Source: Paragonimus westermani
Taxonomy: Eukaryota > Platyhelminthes > Trematoda > Plagiorchiida > Troglotrematidae
DNA length: 64,000 nucleotides
Assembly (NCBI GenBank): GCA_008508345.1
Contig: QNGE01000142.1
Coordinates: 140,063 to 204,062 of the forward strand
Reading direction: 5' to 3'
Shown: positions 1 to 10,435 of the stretch, piece after piece
How the letters are laid out: each line of letters begins with the position of its first letter
Numbering within the stretch: the stretch's first letter is position 1
Notes under the pieces: generated by a model
What the model saw: only the letters and a program-made list of their open reading frames with translations
What the model was told of the DNA's origin: nothing
Databases searched by the model: none
Program-made: the position numbers and the translations under genes

Positions 1-1895
1 ATCCAATCGAGCAAACATTGCTCTGCTCGGGAACTCAGCGCGATTCCCACTCCAGCTCGACCGTGAGATTCAGCTTCGGCGTCACCAGAAACCCTGAGAC
101 AGAAGCGCTTGGATCGACAGCTATCTCGAGGTGAGCTCAAATGGATAACCTTGCTAGAGTCGTAGACTCGCGTCTCCGACACACAGCACACATCAAGCAC
201 CAGACTTGAGAGAGTACTTGCCAGAGCAGCTTGCTGACCGACATGTCGGAGAAGGCGGACATTGAAGGCGCCAATGTTTACCAGTTGTCTTGGCTTCAGA
301 AAACAATTATCGCGCGAAGGCAAATGGAAGGCAGAAGAAATAGGGGGTAAACCAGTAAGAGAAAGTCGTGTCGGTTAGTAATGTCACTGTTGAGAGAACG
401 ATAACTTCTGATACTTCCCGGTCGTTTATGCCGCGGAAGGGGTTGACTTGAGGGACCCCACTTCGAGCCTCTCACTCAAAAGTCTGACCTGCGGGACAGC
501 AGGATAGGGTTTTCTTGGTGGACCCTACCCAGTGCCAATGACTCAAGAGTCTGACCCAATTGGCAGTGAGGGGCTTGCCCAGCCCGAGGGCGCAGGGAAT
601 AAGAAAATAATGTCTGATTCTGAACATTGCTGCGCGCAGCGGATGTACTCGAAGCTACATCGGGCATTTGAGAGATATCTGATGTTTTTTGACCGTACTG
701 GATAATACGCCGGCGGTCACGGTCAACTGATGGACGATCGGGATGCTCTTTGTTTAGGGGTACCTTTTCTAACCCCTTTCTCCCTGTTACGGAAGACAGC
801 AGTGCCACAACTATAAAAATAGTTCTGCTGTTTGCCTATAGGATCGTGCCTCACTGCCTAAGCACTCCTACGCGGTCAGTAGTGCGACATACAATCTTAT
901 GAGTGTAACTGCTTTTCATCCGACTGCTCCCCTTTGGCCTGTCTGACAAGGTTGCACCTGGAAGGACCAGAGTCCTAGTTAGCATAGCCCGCTGGATCAA
1001 AACAGTACACAAGCCGAACCACCTCGTCAAAGTAGCACTATTGGTCGGGATGTTTGGACCACATTAATCTGTGTTCCATTACCTTTGGCACATCAGTAGG
1101 CTTAATCGGTCGCTCTGTCGTAATCTGAAACACTGGCGGCGTGCAGAAACACCGCAACAATCGTTCGCGTTATGTTTTGTGGAATTGGAATGCGAGGCAA
1201 AAAGATCGCTCCCGCGGCTACACGCCTCTATGCTGCCAGTACCTTCCAAGTCTTGTCTGTTATGCTAAGGATAACGTGGAAGAATCTCCGGTGACACTCT
1301 ATCCAGGCGCGGTTAGAAGGAAATCGCAGTATCGTTGTCAACTACCTCACACTGAATCCTGTTCCACGCTTCCACTATTCGGTGGATGAAGATGTTTCTC
1401 GTAAGTCAGTGATTATAACCCTTGGTGATAGACTCTGGACCCACTTGTCTAAACAAATTTGTGGCTTTTACGCCGCTCATCTCTTTCAGAAGTCTGAAAG
1501 TCAGTATGATCATGTCTCATCTTCTTACATCTTTTCATAGAGTACAATCTGTGCTCCCCCCCTAATCGTTCCTAATAAGACTTACCTTTGAATACTAATA
1601 TTTTTCGAGTCGCAAGTTTTTCTTTCTTGATGCACTCGATATCTTTAAGTGGAGTACCCATGTCTGCACGCAGCACTCCAGAAGCCGCCGATTTATGGCA
1701 TTGTGTGGCGGCAGAAGCATTTTTGGTTGCCTGATGGACAAAACTCTCCTAAGTGTCAACAGTTCATTGCGGGCTGTGTGTGCAACCGCTGCACATTAAG
1801 CTGAGGGCTCCTGGTCGTTTTTATTCATCATTTCTAAGTCTCGGACCTTCTCTGCACATTCTGTGGCAGATGGACTCTAGGGACAAGGCACTTGA
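1..1895. other. Unassigned left flank
   Basis: I recognise no gene here. The longest open stretch is a 110-codon minus-strand frame at 476-808, rich in Ser, Arg and Gln, with no domain I can name. Short plus-strand frames at 1071-1389 also show nothing recognisable. The gag gene and left LTR of the gypsy element that starts near 1.9 kb would be expected here. I find no copy of that element's right LTR and no gag-like peptide, so its 5' part was lost, replaced or decayed beyond recognition. Confidence 0.5.
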
Positions 1896-1979
1896 AGAGG
1901 TTTGGAGCTTCCAGTTACGATTCGGTACTTAGCAGCAGTTAGTGGAAGGTCCCACTTAAGGGGCTGTACCCTCCCTAGC

Positions 1980-2330
1980 AGTCGCCTGTTTCATATTACG
2001 GAATCGATTATAAGGACCACGTTCCTCGTCGATACTGGGGCGGAAGTCAGAGTGGTTTCCCCACGATTCGGCGGGGCGACCCCACTTTCCTGCATATGCT
2101 TCGTGCCGCTAACGGCACGCAAATCCCCACCTACGGTCAACGCTTACTCACGCTTGACCTTGGTCCCCGGCGAACATTTCGATGGGTTTTCGCAGTTGCA
2201 GCCGTACACTTTGCTCTTGTAGGAGTTGATTTTCTTCAGCATTTTGACCTCATGGTCGACACCCGGAGGCGAAAACTGATCGATTCCCAAAAAGGTTAGC
2301 GTCAACGGTATCCAAGCATACACAGAGGCC
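1980..2330 (+). pseudogene. Gypsy retropepsin (aspartic protease), frameshifted
   Basis: The protease part of the outer gypsy pol. The catalytic signature FLVDTGAEV is read in the frame of 1902-2222. The rest of the fold (LRAANGTQIPTYG, then VGVDFLQHFDLMVD) is read in another frame from about 2096, so a frameshift lies near 2090-2100. The same motifs appear in the same order in the protease of the inserted element (LIDTGAEV and [10 protein letters not shown]), which supports the assignment. A retropepsin acts as a dimer to cut Gag-Pol; this copy cannot make the full domain. Upstream, a zinc knuckle would be expected but none is visible. Confidence 0.75.
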
Positions 2331-2399
2331 ATCAGTCCTACTATCTTTCAATCTGAGACTCCCAAACCTTACGCGCCTTTATTCTCGGATTTTCCACAG

Positions 2400-3136
2400 C
2401 TCATTCGATCCACGAACGAGCCACTATCGGTCACTTCTACTTGCACGCACCATATTAGGACCAAAGGTTCACCGGTGCCGAGTAGGCCAAGACGTCTGGT
2501 CCTGGACAAACTTGAAATAGCCAGGGCGGATGTTGAACACTTGCTCGAACTAGGAATAATCCGTCCTTCTAAAAGTCCACGGGCCTCTCCACCTCATATG
2601 GTTCCCAAGAAGTCAGGTGATTGGCGCCCTTGTTGCGATTACTGTGGCCTCAACAAAGTCACAATCCTTGATAAGTGTCCTATCTCTCACATCCAGGATA
2701 TGACAGCCTGTCTTTCTGGCCAAACTCTGTTTAGTAATATTGATCTGGTCCGCGCTTTCCATCAGATCCCAGTAGAGGAGGCGGATATACCCAAAACGGC
2801 CGTCCTCACGCCTTCTGGTCTGTTCGAATTCTTTCGAATGCCATTTGGCCTCATGAACGCTGCACAAACCTTCCAACGTTTTATCCACGAAGTATGCAGA
2901 GGCCTGGATTTGTCTACCCCAACTTAGACGACATATCGGTTGTCAGTTCTTCCGAAGAAGAACATGTGCATCACTTACGTTCCTTGTTTGACAGGTTAGC
3001 CCAACACGGGGTAACCGTCAATCCAGCTATGTGCGAACTTGGAAAGGATAGCATAGAATTTTTGGGCCACATTATTTTACCTTCTGGCATCCAAGTTTTA
3101 CCAGCAAAGGTAAGTGCTGCCATTGATTTTCCGGAG
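2400..3136 (+). pseudogene. Gypsy reverse transcriptase, first part (up to the nested insertion)
   Basis: RT fingers and palm of the outer gypsy. Visible motifs are [39 protein letters not shown] and [18 protein letters not shown], then FLGHIILPSGI in the connection. The frame of 2475-2927 ends in a stop, and the protein continues in the frame of 2894-3136, so there is a frameshift near 2900. The catalytic box reads NLDD at 2921-2932, where gypsy elements normally have YxDD. Two aspartates remain but the tyrosine is replaced. Reading stops being RT-like at codon GAG 3134-3136, exactly where the LTR of the inserted element starts. It resumes at 8536. Confidence 0.9.
3133..3136. repeat. Target-site duplication GGAG, left copy
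   Basis: GGAG lies directly left of the LTR that starts at 3137. The same four bases lie directly right of the other LTR at 8535-8538. Removing one copy plus the insert puts the two halves of the outer pol back in one frame, which fixes the insertion boundaries. Four to six bases is usual for Ty3/gypsy integrases. Confidence 0.85.
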
Positions 3137-3536
3137 TTCAGTCGGGCTCACCAATTTAGTGCTCGCCGCACTAAGTCGCGTTTTCCCCAGGTACGCAATT
3201 ATCGGAGGCGAAAAGCAAAAAGCCGTTGAAGAGAGAGACCAAATCTTTATTCGACGAAATGTACAGGTGGTCTCTGATGGCTCTATAAAAGGCACCGACA
3301 CGCGAAATAGCTAGAGAGACTAGAGACCGGCCGTCGACGAGCGAGTAAACCGGAAGAATGTGACACGTGTGTCCTTCGGGTTCGCACCACGGTCACATGA
3401 CATGTAGACAAACAATCGGGCAACATGCATCATGCGAACTTTCTTACTAGCCTAGGTACAATATGCAACTACGAGTTTTGGAACTATTTTACACACCATA
3501 CCACAGGCATGCAAGTGAAATCTCCAGGCCGCTACA
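3137..3536 (-). repeat. 3' LTR of inner gypsy (left side in window)
   Basis: A 400-bp direct repeat of 8135-8534. The six differences are at the third and fourth bases, one near position 11, one in GTCGCG/GTCGCA, one in TTGAAG/TTGAGG and one near the other end. In element orientation it starts TGTAGCGGCC, next to the polypurine tract. An AATAAA polyadenylation signal is read on the minus strand at 3246-3251. The plus strand carries TATAAAAG near 3282, which could promote antisense transcription; that is only a motif match. Confidence 0.95.
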
Positions 3537-4205
3537 CAGCTCCCCCCTAGAAGGGTGTTGTGTCAACAACCCTTCGATCCTGATGAGGATAACCGAGGCC
3601 AGCCACCCCTGGCCTGATCTGGTTCAAGGCGTACCAGCCGATATCCAATCAGCCTGCAATTGGTACGAAAATCCCCAGACGCCGCACAGGGAGGAGCACT
3701 AATGCCCACAGTTCCCAGCGAGCTCCCACTCGAGTATCCTCCCTTAAAGGTGCCGAAACAACCGTTAAAAAAGAACGTTTGAGGCGAGGCATCCATGGAA
3801 GGTTCAAGCGCGACATCCAATACGATATCGAGGATGTTCGCGATTGAAGATGCCGCACACGTCATGCCGGTGTCGGACGAGACATGCGACAGAAAATAGA
3901 ACGAAACTGGCTGAGTATCAGTACAGAAATAAATGACGTACTCAACCAAATCATACAGCGAATAGAGACATTCGAAAGAGAGAAACTTGGGCAAACGCAA
4001 TTGTTGTTTTGAAAACGATATGTTTTCGGGAAAGAAAATTTTTGCGATTTTTTTGTTATGACCGACAAAATACGAGATTTCACAAACACTAATCCTATAT
4101 CAGACGTTTCGGCCAGTGCACCCTACGACCTGAACGCGTTACTGCGGGTGCTGGCTTTATCGGCAAAGTCGTGATGTCTGCTGAGGACGACAAACTGGGG
4201 CAAGG
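3537..4205 (-). other. Inner gypsy 3' non-coding part with polypurine tract
   Basis: Lies between the integrase stop and the 3' LTR. Directly beside the LTR, at about 3537-3552, the minus strand reads as a G-rich run (TAGGGGGGAGCTG), the expected primer for plus-strand DNA synthesis. A 145-codon minus frame at 3563-4000 overlaps this part; it resembles no retroelement protein I know and is probably chance. Confidence 0.7.
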
Positions 4206-5472
4206 CTATTCCGAGACAGCTGCCGGCGTGGATAGAGGCTGCGGAGGAGCATTGGGGGCTTCCTCTGTCCTTTCGAAGTAGGCAAGTTTCAGACGATCGA
4301 TGCTAACCTTGTCCCGAATACCTTGACGCTCAAGCACGTAAAAGCGACCCATTCGTTGAAGCAATCTGAAAGGACCTTCATAAGGTCGCTCGTGCGAGCG
4401 TCGTAAGCCATCTACGCGAACGAACACATGTGTGCAGTCGTGGAGGTCTCTAGGAACAAACACCTTGAGGCGTTGTTCTCGTGTGTCCGTGACACGGAGG
4501 CGGCGCATGTGCGAAGCGAGCTGTTTGGCGTAAGATGCATCATATCGCGGGGCGTCGGCGGCGGGTGGAAATTAATCGCCAGGAAGACGCAGTGGTTGGC
4601 CGTACAGGAGTTTGGCGCTGGAAACGTGAAGGTCAGTCCTGAGGGCGGCGCGGATGCCGAGTAAAACCATTGGCAGGGTTTCTGTCCAACGGATTGCGTC
4701 GACCGCGGCGAGGGCTGCTTTTAGATGTCGGTGGAAGCGTTCGACCATACCGTTCGCAGCCGGGTGGTATGCCGTGGTCCGCGTGCGATGACATTCAAGC
4801 GCGCTCAGTGTTTCCGCAAAGGAACCGCTCTCAAATTGAGTGTCACGATCGGTCGTAACCTTGGCCGGGCAACCATGAGATGCCACCCAACGCTCAACGA
4901 ATGCGCGTTCTACAGTATCTGAACGGACGTCGACTATGAGGACGGCCTCTGGCCACCGCGTGAAACGATATACCATCGTCAAAAAATATGTCAACCCATT
5001 GAAAGGTGGCGAAAGACTTACAATGTCGATGTGGAGATGAGCAAGTCGAGATGTAATCGAAGGAAATCGGCCAATCGGGGCCGACACGTGGCGGTGAATC
5101 TTAGTCTGCTGACAAGCTAGGCAAGATCGTGCTCACGTGCGAAGATCCTTTTGCATTCCAGGCCAGACGTACCTATCGGAAATGAGCTTGGCCGTGGCCC
5201 GGATGCCAGGATGGGCTATGTTGTGCAGCGTGTCGAATACGTGTCGTCGGAAAAGAGTAGGAACTACTGGACGTGGATGTCCAGTAGAGGTATCGCAAAG
5301 GATAGTGTCTGCAGACGCTGGCGAAGGTTGATCAGTCAGCGGTAGAGCTGATTTTTGGCAGGAGGCGCGGAAATCATTTCCCGAATGTTGTGAGCTGGCC
5401 ATAGCGTTGAAGTCGATTGAGTCGTGACCAACTAGTGCCGACACTCGGGATAAAGCGTCAGCCACAACGTGA
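4206..5472 (-). pseudogene. Inner gypsy integrase (HHCC, DDE core, GPF-type C-terminus)
   Basis: One frame from about 5472 down to 4206, cut by an in-frame TGA at 5133-5135 and a TAA at 4572-4574. It begins with the RNase H/integrase spacer (ADALSRVSALV). The zinc region follows, with HNIAHPGIRATAKLI and CLACQ. The catalytic core shows all three acidic residues: HIDIV, TTDRDTQF and NGMVERFHR. The C-terminus has RPYEGPFRLLQR, the GPF-type fold of gypsy integrases, then a Pro-rich tail. The enzyme inserts the cDNA into chromosomes. The TGA falls where related elements probably have Trp before the Cys pair, which would be a single G-to-A change. The stops make this copy inactive. Confidence 0.9.
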
Positions 5473-5931
5473 CGTACATCAGACGTCAGCTGGGGTACGA
5501 AGTCCAGATGGCGAACTTCGCGGGGCGATTATCTCTCAGGCCTACTGCGAAAGGCGAAAACCAACGGTTTGTGGTCGGTGAAAATCAGAACTGGTTCCCC
5601 TCGAGGGCATGTCGGAAGTGCCGAACGGCTGAGTAAATTGCTAACAACTCACTACCGAACGTGCTATACCTAGTTTCAGCCGGAAGTAAATGTCTGGAAA
5701 AGAAAGCGAGCGGTTTCCAGAGTCCATCGCTGAACTGTTGAAGTACGGCGCCGACTGCGGTGTCTGACGCGTCAACAGCTACACTTAATTTCTCGGCTGA
5801 GTTGAAGTGATGCAACATAACGGCGGTGGCTGATGCGTCCTTGTTCTATCGAACGACTCGATGGCTGTTAGTGAAAACTCTACGACTCCGTTGACACGGC
5901 CGTGGAGTAAATCAGTTAAAGGCTGCATAAG
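5473..5931 (-). pseudogene. Inner gypsy RNase H, frameshifted
   Basis: RNase H of the inner element. The middle is read at 5585-5818 with LSVAVDASDTAVGAVLQQ, LAFFSRHL and STFGSELLAIYSAVRHF, which carry the expected catalytic Asp and Glu. It is out of frame with the RT above it; the shift lies near 5845. A second shift near 5587 is needed to read the following LIFTDHKPLVFAF. Just before ADALSR the text runs from DVRHV straight to VADALSR. The outer element has a longer link at the same place (DIRHVSGALNPVADALSR), so about six codons are missing here. Confidence 0.85.
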
Positions 5932-7491
5932 CTAAGCGCAATGTGGAATAAACCGCCTATAGCAGTTGACCATTCCGTTAAATCGACTAATAGCGGCGAG
6001 GGTGGTAGGACGGGGAAAATCGCGGATTACTCTTACCTTATCGGTTAACGGTCGAATACCGTGCTGGTCAACGTAATGTCCTAGAAACTCTATCGCCGAT
6101 TGACCAAGAACACACTTCTCCGCGTTAATCGTCATGCCAAAAGTTGCTAATCTGTCGAAGAGCTGTCGCAGATGAATCTGGTGTTCTTCAGACGCGCTTG
6201 TAACTAATAGGTCATCGATGTAGGAGTGAACGAAATCCAGACCCCGTGTGGCGTCGTCGATGAAACGTTGAAACGTTTGTGCAGCGTTTTGCAAACCAAA
6301 CGGCATACGTAGAAACTCGAATAAACTGAATGGTGTGATGACGGTTGTTTTGGCAACATCCTCATCCGCAACCGTGATCTGGTGGTATGCGCGCACCAGA
6401 TCAATTTTTGAGGAAACGCGGGAACCATGAAGGCTAGCCGTGATGTTCTGTATGTGCGGAATCGGGTACCTGTCGGGTATTGTGGCGTTGTTGAGAGAAT
6501 GATAATCTCCACACGGGCGCCAATCGCCTGACGCTTTAGGGACCATGTGGAATGGAGAGGCCCAAGGGCTACTGGACGGGCGAATGATTCCGAGCTCGAG
6601 CATGTGCTCAAACTCGGCGCGAACTATTTTAAGCTTGTCTGGTGTCAACCTGCGAGCTTTGGCGAACACCGGCGGGCCTGTCGTGACTAGCTGGTGCCTC
6701 GTGGAACCCCTGACGGCAAGCAGAGATGGAGACTGTCGAAAAACAGTCGGATACTTATCGATTAGGAAACTAAAGGTGTTTAGTTTTGAAGAGCTTTGAT
6801 ATGCGGAACTGATTGATACCTTATCGGTCAAAATCCCTGTAACTGTAAGCTTTGTCGTTTGGTCGACCAGACGGTGTCGTCTGGAATCTCCCAAAAGGTC
6901 GAAGTGCTGGAGGAAGTTGATACCGATAATCGCCATTTGGACGTCGGCAACCGTGAAGATCCAGCGGAAAGGTCTACGGAGACCTAAAATAAGTGTGCGA
7001 GAGCGCTCACCAACCACTTTTAAAGTGCTTCCGTTGGCCGCCGGAAGATTCGAAATAGATGAGCTGTTTAAGTCGTGGGTCTCAGGTGAGATCACGCTGA
7101 CCTCGGCGCCTGTGTCGATAAGATAGCGAATCCCCGACTCGTGATCTTTTAGAAAGAACGGGCGACCAGGCGGGCCAGTTACGTTGTTATTCATGTGGAT
7201 TTGGCTGCCATGTTTGCTGACTGGACCAAAGGTACAAGGCTGTCGGCATGGTCGGGGTTTCTTGCCAAATTGCTGGTGATACCAGCAGTGATCCGGATTA
7301 GCGTTCGGTGGCGCCTGACGAGAATCACGTGACCCCGCGTGGCTACTGTGTCGTCGAATGAGGGTAGTCGAACGTGATCTCGAACGATGCGGCCTCAAGG
7401 CGTGAAGCTGTTCAGTCAGGGTAGCAACTTGAGCAGTTAGATTTGCAATTGCGCCCTAATTATTCGAAGCGAGCTGGGAAACAGCGGTGCC
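5932..7491 (-). pseudogene. Inner gypsy pol: zinc region, protease and reverse transcriptase
   Basis: An open frame of 488 codons from the first Met at 7398, in the same frame as gag. In order it shows a Cys/His cluster ([18 protein letters not shown]), a retropepsin ([13 protein letters not shown], then [10 protein letters not shown]) and a reverse transcriptase. RT motifs include [48 protein letters not shown] and the catalytic YIDD at 6211-6222, which is intact. It ends with a TAG at 5932-5934 after [17 protein letters not shown], inside the RT/RNase H connection. Between gag and this frame lie two in-frame TAG codons (7492-7494, 7456-7458), so gag and pol form one frame split by stops. 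Confidence 0.93.
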
Positions 7492-8004
7492 CTATGTTCC
7501 CCCGATCCGGTCGGCGACATCAGCCAAGGCTGACAACGTTGCTGATGAGTTTGCGCTAAGAATGTTTTGCATATCCTTAGGCAAACGCTGTAGCCACACC
7601 TCCCCAAGTAGAGCATCTTCTATGTGTGTCGTGCCAGCTAACCGCTGCATGTGGCGAAGGAACTGCGATGGCTTACGGTCACCGAGCTCGGTCGCACTCA
7701 GAAGCTGAGAAATACGTCGGCGATCGGACAAACCAACGTGCTTAATTGCGGCCGCTTTAAGTTGCTCGTAAGGCTTCGTGGAGTCCGGTAACTCCAGAAC
7801 ATCGTTCACCTCGTCAGTGACGTGAGATGGCAGTGCCGCAACTACGTGATGAAAACGCGTTAGCTCTGAACTAATCTGTCGTAGCGCAAACGTGGTTTCT
7901 AACTGAGCAAACCACGATTTAGGATTATTCTCTCTAAAGGGTGCAAACGGTACGGCTGATGCATTGACCGAAGCGTCTGAAAAAAATGGCGGTTGAGCCT
8001 CCAT
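7492..8004 (-). pseudogene. Inner gypsy Gag (capsid-like)
   Basis: 170 codons from ATG at 8002-8004 to TAG at 7492-7494. The protein has FRENNPKSWFAQLETTFALR, the start of the gypsy Gag capsid fold, and then a helical region (LLSATELGDRKPSQFLRHM, EVWLQRLPKDMQNIL). It forms the particle that packages the RNA. Its frame continues through a second TAG at 7456-7458 into the Cys/His cluster and pol. In this family Gag therefore probably includes the zinc region, and the two stops shorten it here. I infer that both were Gln codons (CAG to TAG). Confidence 0.88.
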
Positions 8005-8113
8005 TAAAGCGAGATGGATACTTAATCGAATTTTTTTTTAATTAATATGTAAAACGTATTAAAGAAATAGCAACTCACAGTTATACAAAAGATATACCTG
8101 TGGAAAACAAAAA

Positions 8114-8133
8114 TTAATCGAACTGGCTCACCA
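8114..8133 (-). other. Primer-binding site of inner gypsy
   Basis: Reading the minus strand inward from the 5' LTR, one base (8134) is followed by TGGTGAGCCAGTTCGATT. Starting with TGG, the complement of a tRNA CCA end, right after the LTR is typical of a tRNA primer site. I could not name the tRNA. Confidence 0.7.
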
Positions 8134-8134
8134 G

Positions 8135-8534
8135 TTTTGTCGGGCCCACCAATTTAGTGCTCGCCGCACTAAGTCGCATTTTCCCCAGGTACGCAATTAT
8201 CGGAGGCGAAAAGCAAAAAGCCGTTGAGGAGAGAGACCAAATCTTTATTCGACGAAATGTACAGGTGGTCTCTGATGGCTCTATAAAAGGCACCGACACG
8301 CGAAATAGCTAGAGAGACTAGAGACCGGCCGTCGACGAGCGAGTAAACCGGAAGAATGTGACACGTGTGTCCTTCGGGTTCGCACCACGGTCACATGACA
8401 TGTAGACAAACAATCGGGCAACATGCATCATGCGAACTTTCTTACTAGCCTAGGTACAATATGCAACTACGAGTTTTGGAACTATTTTACACACCATACC
8501 ACAGGCATGCAAGTGAAATCTCCAGGCTGCTACA
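8135..8534 (-). repeat. 5' LTR of inner gypsy (right side in window)
   Basis: 400 bp, the pair of 3137-3536. In element orientation it starts at 8534 with TGTAGCAGCC, beside the GGAG duplication, and ends at 8135 next to the primer-binding site. AATAAA on the minus strand lies at 8244-8249. Confidence 0.95.
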
Positions 8535-8538
8535 GGAG
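8535..8538. repeat. Target-site duplication GGAG, right copy
   Basis: Pairs with 3133-3136 and marks the right end of the inner insertion. Confidence 0.85.
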
Positions 8539-9130
8539 CCAGCTTCTTTCAAACAACTTCAACATTTCGACGGCCTAGTAAATTACTGTCTTTGGTTCAT
8601 TCCGCATTGTTCGCAACTTCTGCAACCCCTCACGGACTTACTCCGAGGCGGTACGCGTAAACACAACTTTGCGGACGCAGCTCGCACAGCTTTTGTAGAG
8701 TTTGAAAAGGCTATATCCAATGTTACTCTTTTAAACCACCCAGACACTCGAGCTCCACTTTCTCTCTTCACTGATGCTTCAGATGCAGCAGTGGGTGCCG
8801 TAATACCACAGCTTTTCAACGACCAGTGGCAACCCCTGGGACTCTCCTCCGAACGCTTGTTATCTACCGAATCTCGGTTTAGCACCTGTGGAAGAGAATT
8901 ACTTGCTGTTCACCTAGGTATCTGCCACTTCCACCATGCATAGGAAGGACGTCCCTTCAGTGTGTTTATGGACCACAATCCTTTGGTGTGCGTCCTTGCT
9001 TCATCATCAGACAGGTATTCCCCCAGGGAGATCAGACACCTGGGCTTTGTTTCGCAGGTCACCCGCGACATACGGCATGTTTCAGGTGCCCTCAACCCTG
9101 TCGCCGACGCTCTTTCACGCGTCCACTCCA
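8536..9130 (+). pseudogene. Outer gypsy RT connection and RNase H
   Basis: Continues the outer pol after the nested element. It starts with codon GAG 8536-8538, in the frame that ends at 3136. HFDGLVNYCLWFIPHCSQLL is the RT thumb/connection; LSLFTDASDAAVGAVIPQ and STCGRELLAVHLGICHF are RNase H. A TAG at 8941-8943 interrupts the frame, which then continues unchanged through FSVFMDHNPLVCVLASS. It ends with RHVSGALNPVADALSRV, the link to integrase. Apart from the nested element, the only break in this part is that nonsense codon. Confidence 0.88.
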
Positions 9131-9870
9131 CCCTAGTCACACCTGCTTCCGTTGACCTTAGCGACCTAGCTGCAGCCCAGGCGCGAGAGCCTGATTTTCA
9201 AGCTTCATTGCAACGCTACTCCTCGAAGCTGCGCACCATTCCACTGCCTAATGCAGATGGAACAATTCTTTGCAATATGACTACGGGTACTCCAAGATCT
9301 GTAGTGCCACTAGCATACAGGCGGGCTCTTTTCAACCAGCTTCATAATCTCTCGTACCTTGGTATTCTAGCTGGAGTAAAGCTAGTAACGGATCAATTTG
9401 TTTGGCCTAAAGTCACCTCAGACGTTCGTAGTTGGGCACGCGCTTGTCTACAATGCCAATGTTCCAAGGCGCATAAGCATACACGAAGTTCAATTTCTTC
9501 ATTCGGTCTTCCAGAAGTCAGGTTTTCACACGTTCACTTAGATTTAGTTGGACCCTTGCCACCTTCATGTGGCTAAGTCTACATCTTGACCTTTGTTGAC
9601 TGATTTTCAAGATGGTCTGATGCCATCCCACTTAGAAATTGCTCCTCCGAGGCTGTCGTGAGCGCCTTCTTGAATGCCATACAACCATTACGACCGGCCG
9701 CGGTTCGCGTTTCTAATGCTCAACATTCGAAGCTATGACGGACTTTCTTGGATGCCGGCACATTCTCACCACTGCAAACAATCCGTCCTCGGATGGTTTA
9801 GTGTAAGGTTTCCGTAGGAAGCTGAAAGCGTCATTCGGCGCTACCACTAGTCAGTTATGGAGCGAAGTAC
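9131..9870 (+). pseudogene. Outer gypsy integrase, zinc region and decayed core
   Basis: Continues in frame with RNase H up to a stop near 9576. The zinc region has HNLSYLGILAGVKLVTDQFVWPK and CLQCQCSK. The second His seen in relatives (HPG) is replaced by Tyr. The core starts with HVHLDLVGPLPP, which holds the first catalytic Asp. Beyond the stop the same frame still reads VYILTFVD and FSRWSDAIPLRN, but further stops follow and I cannot place the second Asp or the Glu with confidence. Confidence 0.8.
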
Positions 9871-10435
9871 TCCCTTTAGTACTTTCAGGTATCAGAAACA
9901 CACAGAAGGCTGGCCTCCAAAGCACGCCAGAAGAACTTGTTTATGGCTGTACGCTGCGTTTGCCCGGTGAATTCGTTTCACCCCCTCCTCAAACTTTTTC
10001 CGTTCCTTCGAACTTTGCTTCGAAACTGTTGCAATGCATGCGGCAAATTCAGCCCACACCCCCTCGTGAAAAAACAGGCCAGTGCACATGCACAAGGATT
10101 TGGCCACATGTTTACATGTACTCGTCCGTTGCGACGAAGTACGCAAGCCCCAGCAGCCACCTTACTCGTGCCCCTTCGTAGTGCTTAGACCAACACCCAA
10201 GCACTTCACAATCGATCGTAATGGTCGTCGTGACACCGTTTTCATCGATCAACTTAAAGTCGCTTATGTAGATGACGATATCACCCGAGTCCATCCGCAA
10301 CCATCTGTGGAAGCGCCCGTCCCTATACCGCCCCCTACGCCACTAGTCTCCACGCCACCTGCCCCACGTCAAACGCGACCAGGACGTCACGTCCACTCCC
10401 TAGCGCGTTTTGTAGACATTGTTCATTATATATAG
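9871..10435 (+). pseudogene. Outer gypsy integrase C-terminal region
   Basis: Tail of the integrase in several frames. The stretch near 9885-9970 reads LSGIRNTQKAGLQSTPEELVYG and LRLPGEFV, which match LLGIRAALRTDLHVSSAKLLYG and LRLPGD in the inner element. From 10082 the frame reads VLVRCDEVRKPQQPPYSCPF, then TVFIDQLKVAYV and a Pro-rich end, parallel to the GPF domain and tail of the inner element. At least one frameshift lies near 10080. Confidence 0.78.

Larger units (their letters stand above)
3137..8534 (-). mobile_element. Ty3/gypsy LTR retrotransposon, complete and nested (inner element)
   Basis: A 5398-bp minus-strand element with 400-bp LTRs at both ends that differ at 6 positions by my reading. 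It also has a primer-binding site, gag, protease, RT, RNase H, integrase with a GPF-type C-terminus and a polypurine tract. It sits inside the RT/RNase H connection of a plus-strand gypsy element and is flanked by GGAG on both sides. About 1.5% LTR divergence marks it as the youngest insertion in the window. Its coding part nevertheless has at least five disabling changes, so this copy cannot move on its own. Either it was copied as a defective genome helped by proteins from another element, or it decayed quickly. Confidence 0.95.

Noticed and set aside
2613..2888. 91-codon minus frame over the outer gypsy RT
   Set aside because: Antisense shadow of the RT frame at 2475-2927.
6204..6611. 135-codon minus-strand frame inside the inner gypsy RT
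   Set aside because: It is an alternate frame of the well-supported RT on the same strand and has no domain.
8461..8535. Frame start at 8461 as the beginning of an RNase H protein
   Set aside because: The first codons lie inside the LTR of the inner element; the true pol sequence begins at 8536.
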